IMG/VR virus record: IMGVR_UViG_3300047094_000894
Location: 1-21,611 of that record
Length of the DNA: 21,611 nucleotides
Reading direction: 5' to 3' (one strand)
DNA from: a virus
In this document: piece by piece, positions 20,918 through 21,611 of the stretch
Layout: each line of letters opens with the position of its first letter
Numbering within the stretch: position 1 is the stretch's first letter
Translations under genes and position numbers: made by a program
The notes under the pieces: model-generated
What the model was told of the DNA's origin: nothing
What the model saw: the letters and a program-made list of their open reading frames with translations, nothing else
Databases searched by the model: none

Positions 20918-21117
20918 CGGTCTTGTGCAGCATCGGCGGCGTCCTCGGCTTGGCCGACGAGCGTGTCGGTGATGTCGGCACCGCAGGCGAGGCAGATGCC
21001 GTGATCGTGCTCCTCGTGGTCGCATTCCTGCTGCTCCCGGTAAAGCCTCGCAGCCTCGGCACCGGCGCACACGTGGCAGTCAGGGGCGCCGCAGTCGCGC
21101 AGGCGGCAGCCCCTCAT
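20914..21117 (-). CDS. Small Cys/His-rich zinc-binding-like protein (67 aa)
   Basis: It starts MRGCRLRDCGAPDCHVCAGA at 21117. Seven Cys and several His occur in CRLRDCGAPDCHVC (4-17) and ECDHEEHDHGICLACGAD (31-48), a pattern like small zinc-finger proteins of phages. The C-terminus is acidic (GQAEDAADAAQDR). It could bind DNA or protein. The stop overlaps the next ATG by ATGA; it follows the 73-residue gene after a 20-base spacer. Confidence 0.7.
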   Translation of the reverse strand: MRGCRLRDCGAPDCHVCAGAEAARLYREQQECDHEEHDHGICLACGADITDTLVGQAEDAADAAQDR

Positions 21118-21137
21118 CGGTCGCGTCAAGTGCGTGC

Positions 21138-21359
21138 TCACGCTGCGAGGGCGCGCTTGGCGGAAGCGATCTGGTTTTCGATTTCCGCGATGTAGGCAAT
21201 GCGCTTTGCAACCTGCGCATCGGCGGCAGGCAACTCGTTCGCGCGGGCGGCATCCATCGCGATCAGGTCGCGATGGCATTCTTCGCCGAGCAGCGCCATC
21301 TTCTGCGTGGATTTCCATTCGATGAGCTTTTTGATGTAGGCAAGTTTCGTTTTGTTCAT
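21138..21359 (-). CDS. Small helical protein (73 aa), first gene of the small-gene operon
   Basis: The ATG at 21359 gives MNKTKLAYIKKLIEWKSTQK, a basic amphipathic helix, then an acidic/Ala-rich helical remainder (AKRIAYIAEIENQIASAKRALAA). Another in-frame ATG at 21380 lies between the -35 and -10 boxes of the upstream promoter candidate, so 21359 is preferred. If that promoter is used, transcription begins at or next to this ATG, making the mRNA nearly leaderless. Function unknown. Confidence 0.65.
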   Translation of the reverse strand: MNKTKLAYIKKLIEWKSTQKMALLGEECHRDLIAMDAARANELPAADAQVAKRIAYIAEIENQIASAKRALAA

Positions 21360-21366
21360 GGGGTCG

Positions 21367-21417
21367 AAAATACACTGCATCGTCCCCGCGTCAACAGTTT
21401 TTTATTTTTATTTTTAG
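21367..21417 (-). promoter_or_regulatory. Putative strong promoter with UP-like A-tract
   Basis: On the minus strand TTGACG (21394-21389) and TATTTT (21372-21367) are spaced by 16 bases. Immediately upstream of the -35 lies an A-rich stretch (21395-21417, TAAAAA repeated three times) at the place of an UP element. The start site is predicted at or near the ATG at 21359. It lies between the 40-residue gene and the small-gene operon. Confidence 0.6.
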
Positions 21418-21426
21418 GGGGTGGGT

Positions 21427-21549
21427 TCACGGCCACGGATTCCAGAACGTCATCGCTTCCACCGCGCGCAGCAACTCGGCAAACCCGGCGAGGATTTCCT
21501 CGTGCGTGAGTCGGCGCGGGAGGTGCGGGAAAAAGTCGAGTTGCGTCAT
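21427..21549 (-). CDS. Very small protein (40 aa)
   Basis: An ORF of 40 codons starts MTQLDFFPHLPRRLTHEEIL at 21549 and ends AMTFWNPWP. Its ATG overlaps the preceding stop (ATGA). The sequence is balanced and coding-like, with a helical centre (EEILAGFAELLRAVEAM). No family is recognised. It is followed by the A-rich promoter region. Confidence 0.5.
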   Translation of the reverse strand: MTQLDFFPHLPRRLTHEEILAGFAELLRAVEAMTFWNPWP

Positions 21550-21611
21550 TTTCGTTTTCGGTTGAAAGATTTGCCGCTGGCCTGCTCCGGCTCATGCGCG
21601 AGCGGGTGCCA
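21546..21611 (-). CDS. C-terminal end of a gene entering from the right
   Basis: The frame is open from the right edge for 21 codons (ending EPEQASGKSFNRKRK) and stops at 21548-21546, giving an ATGA overlap with the next gene. The basic C-terminus fits a small phage DNA-binding or nuclease protein, but too little is present to name it. Confidence 0.5.
   Translation of the reverse strand, partial: WHPLAHEPEQASGKSFNRKRK

Noticed and set aside
1-21611. tRNA genes, integrase, att or cos sites
   Set aside because: Looked for tRNA-like cloverleaf arms, integrase motifs and long direct repeats; none could be supported by eye, so lysogeny cannot be judged from this window.

Overview
The window is a solid block of bacteriophage (or prophage) genes, all read from the minus strand, so transcription runs from high to low coordinates. 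I see no credible plus-strand gene, no bacterial housekeeping gene, no tRNA and no CRISPR array. The packaging and head genes follow the lambda order: Nu1-like small terminase, gpA-like large terminase, gpW-like protein, gpB-like portal, ClpP-type protease/scaffold. The coat protein, however, looks like the P22 gene 5 family, and the tail genes indicate a long, non-contractile (siphovirus-type) tail. The host cannot be named from this window. The fairly high GC, the number of start codons without a clear Shine-Dalgarno sequence, and the style of the fiber and small accessory proteins would suit a Verrucomicrobiota-like or other Gram-negative host, but this is a weak inference.

Right end (about 19.7-21.6 kb): a run of very small genes, five of them joined by four successive 4-base ATGA overlaps, behind a good promoter candidate near 21.38 kb. 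Several products are rich in Cys/His, and one is a 'phage ABA sandwich' type protein. Next come an HNH endonuclease (19.6-18.9 kb), the small terminase and the large terminase (18.9-16.6 kb). Between terminase and portal, where lambda has only gpW, there is an insert of a two-helix membrane protein, a ParB/GQHRL-fold protein, a strong Rho-independent terminator, a hairpin-rich intergenic region and a winged-helix replication-type protein (16.44-14.54 kb). A promoter candidate then precedes an Ig-like/gpW-like fusion gene, which leads into portal, protease-scaffold and major coat protein (14.5-9.9 kb).

A second textbook terminator lies directly after the coat gene. Beyond it come head-tail connector, tail-terminator candidate, tail-tube candidate, two unknown tail-region proteins, a tail assembly chaperone with a programmed -1 frameshift (lambda G/GT type, slippery GGGAAAA, 6758-6752), a tail-completion-like protein and the tape measure (9.85-3.93 kb). 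Left of the tape measure the expected lambda tip genes are absent. In their place are two unrecognised structural-looking proteins, a DUF2135-like beta-sandwich protein with a 27-bp tandem duplication, a small zinc-ribbon protein and the start of a fiber with nonapeptide repeats that runs off the left edge.

The most notable items are the frameshift signal with its 76-residue extension (6522-6752), the replication/ParB insert with structured RNA in the morphogenesis block, the Ig-gpW fusion, the post-coat terminator, and a small gene at 19.9-20.15 kb whose natural C-terminus appears to lie in the -1 frame. No clearly new defence or metabolic system is visible.
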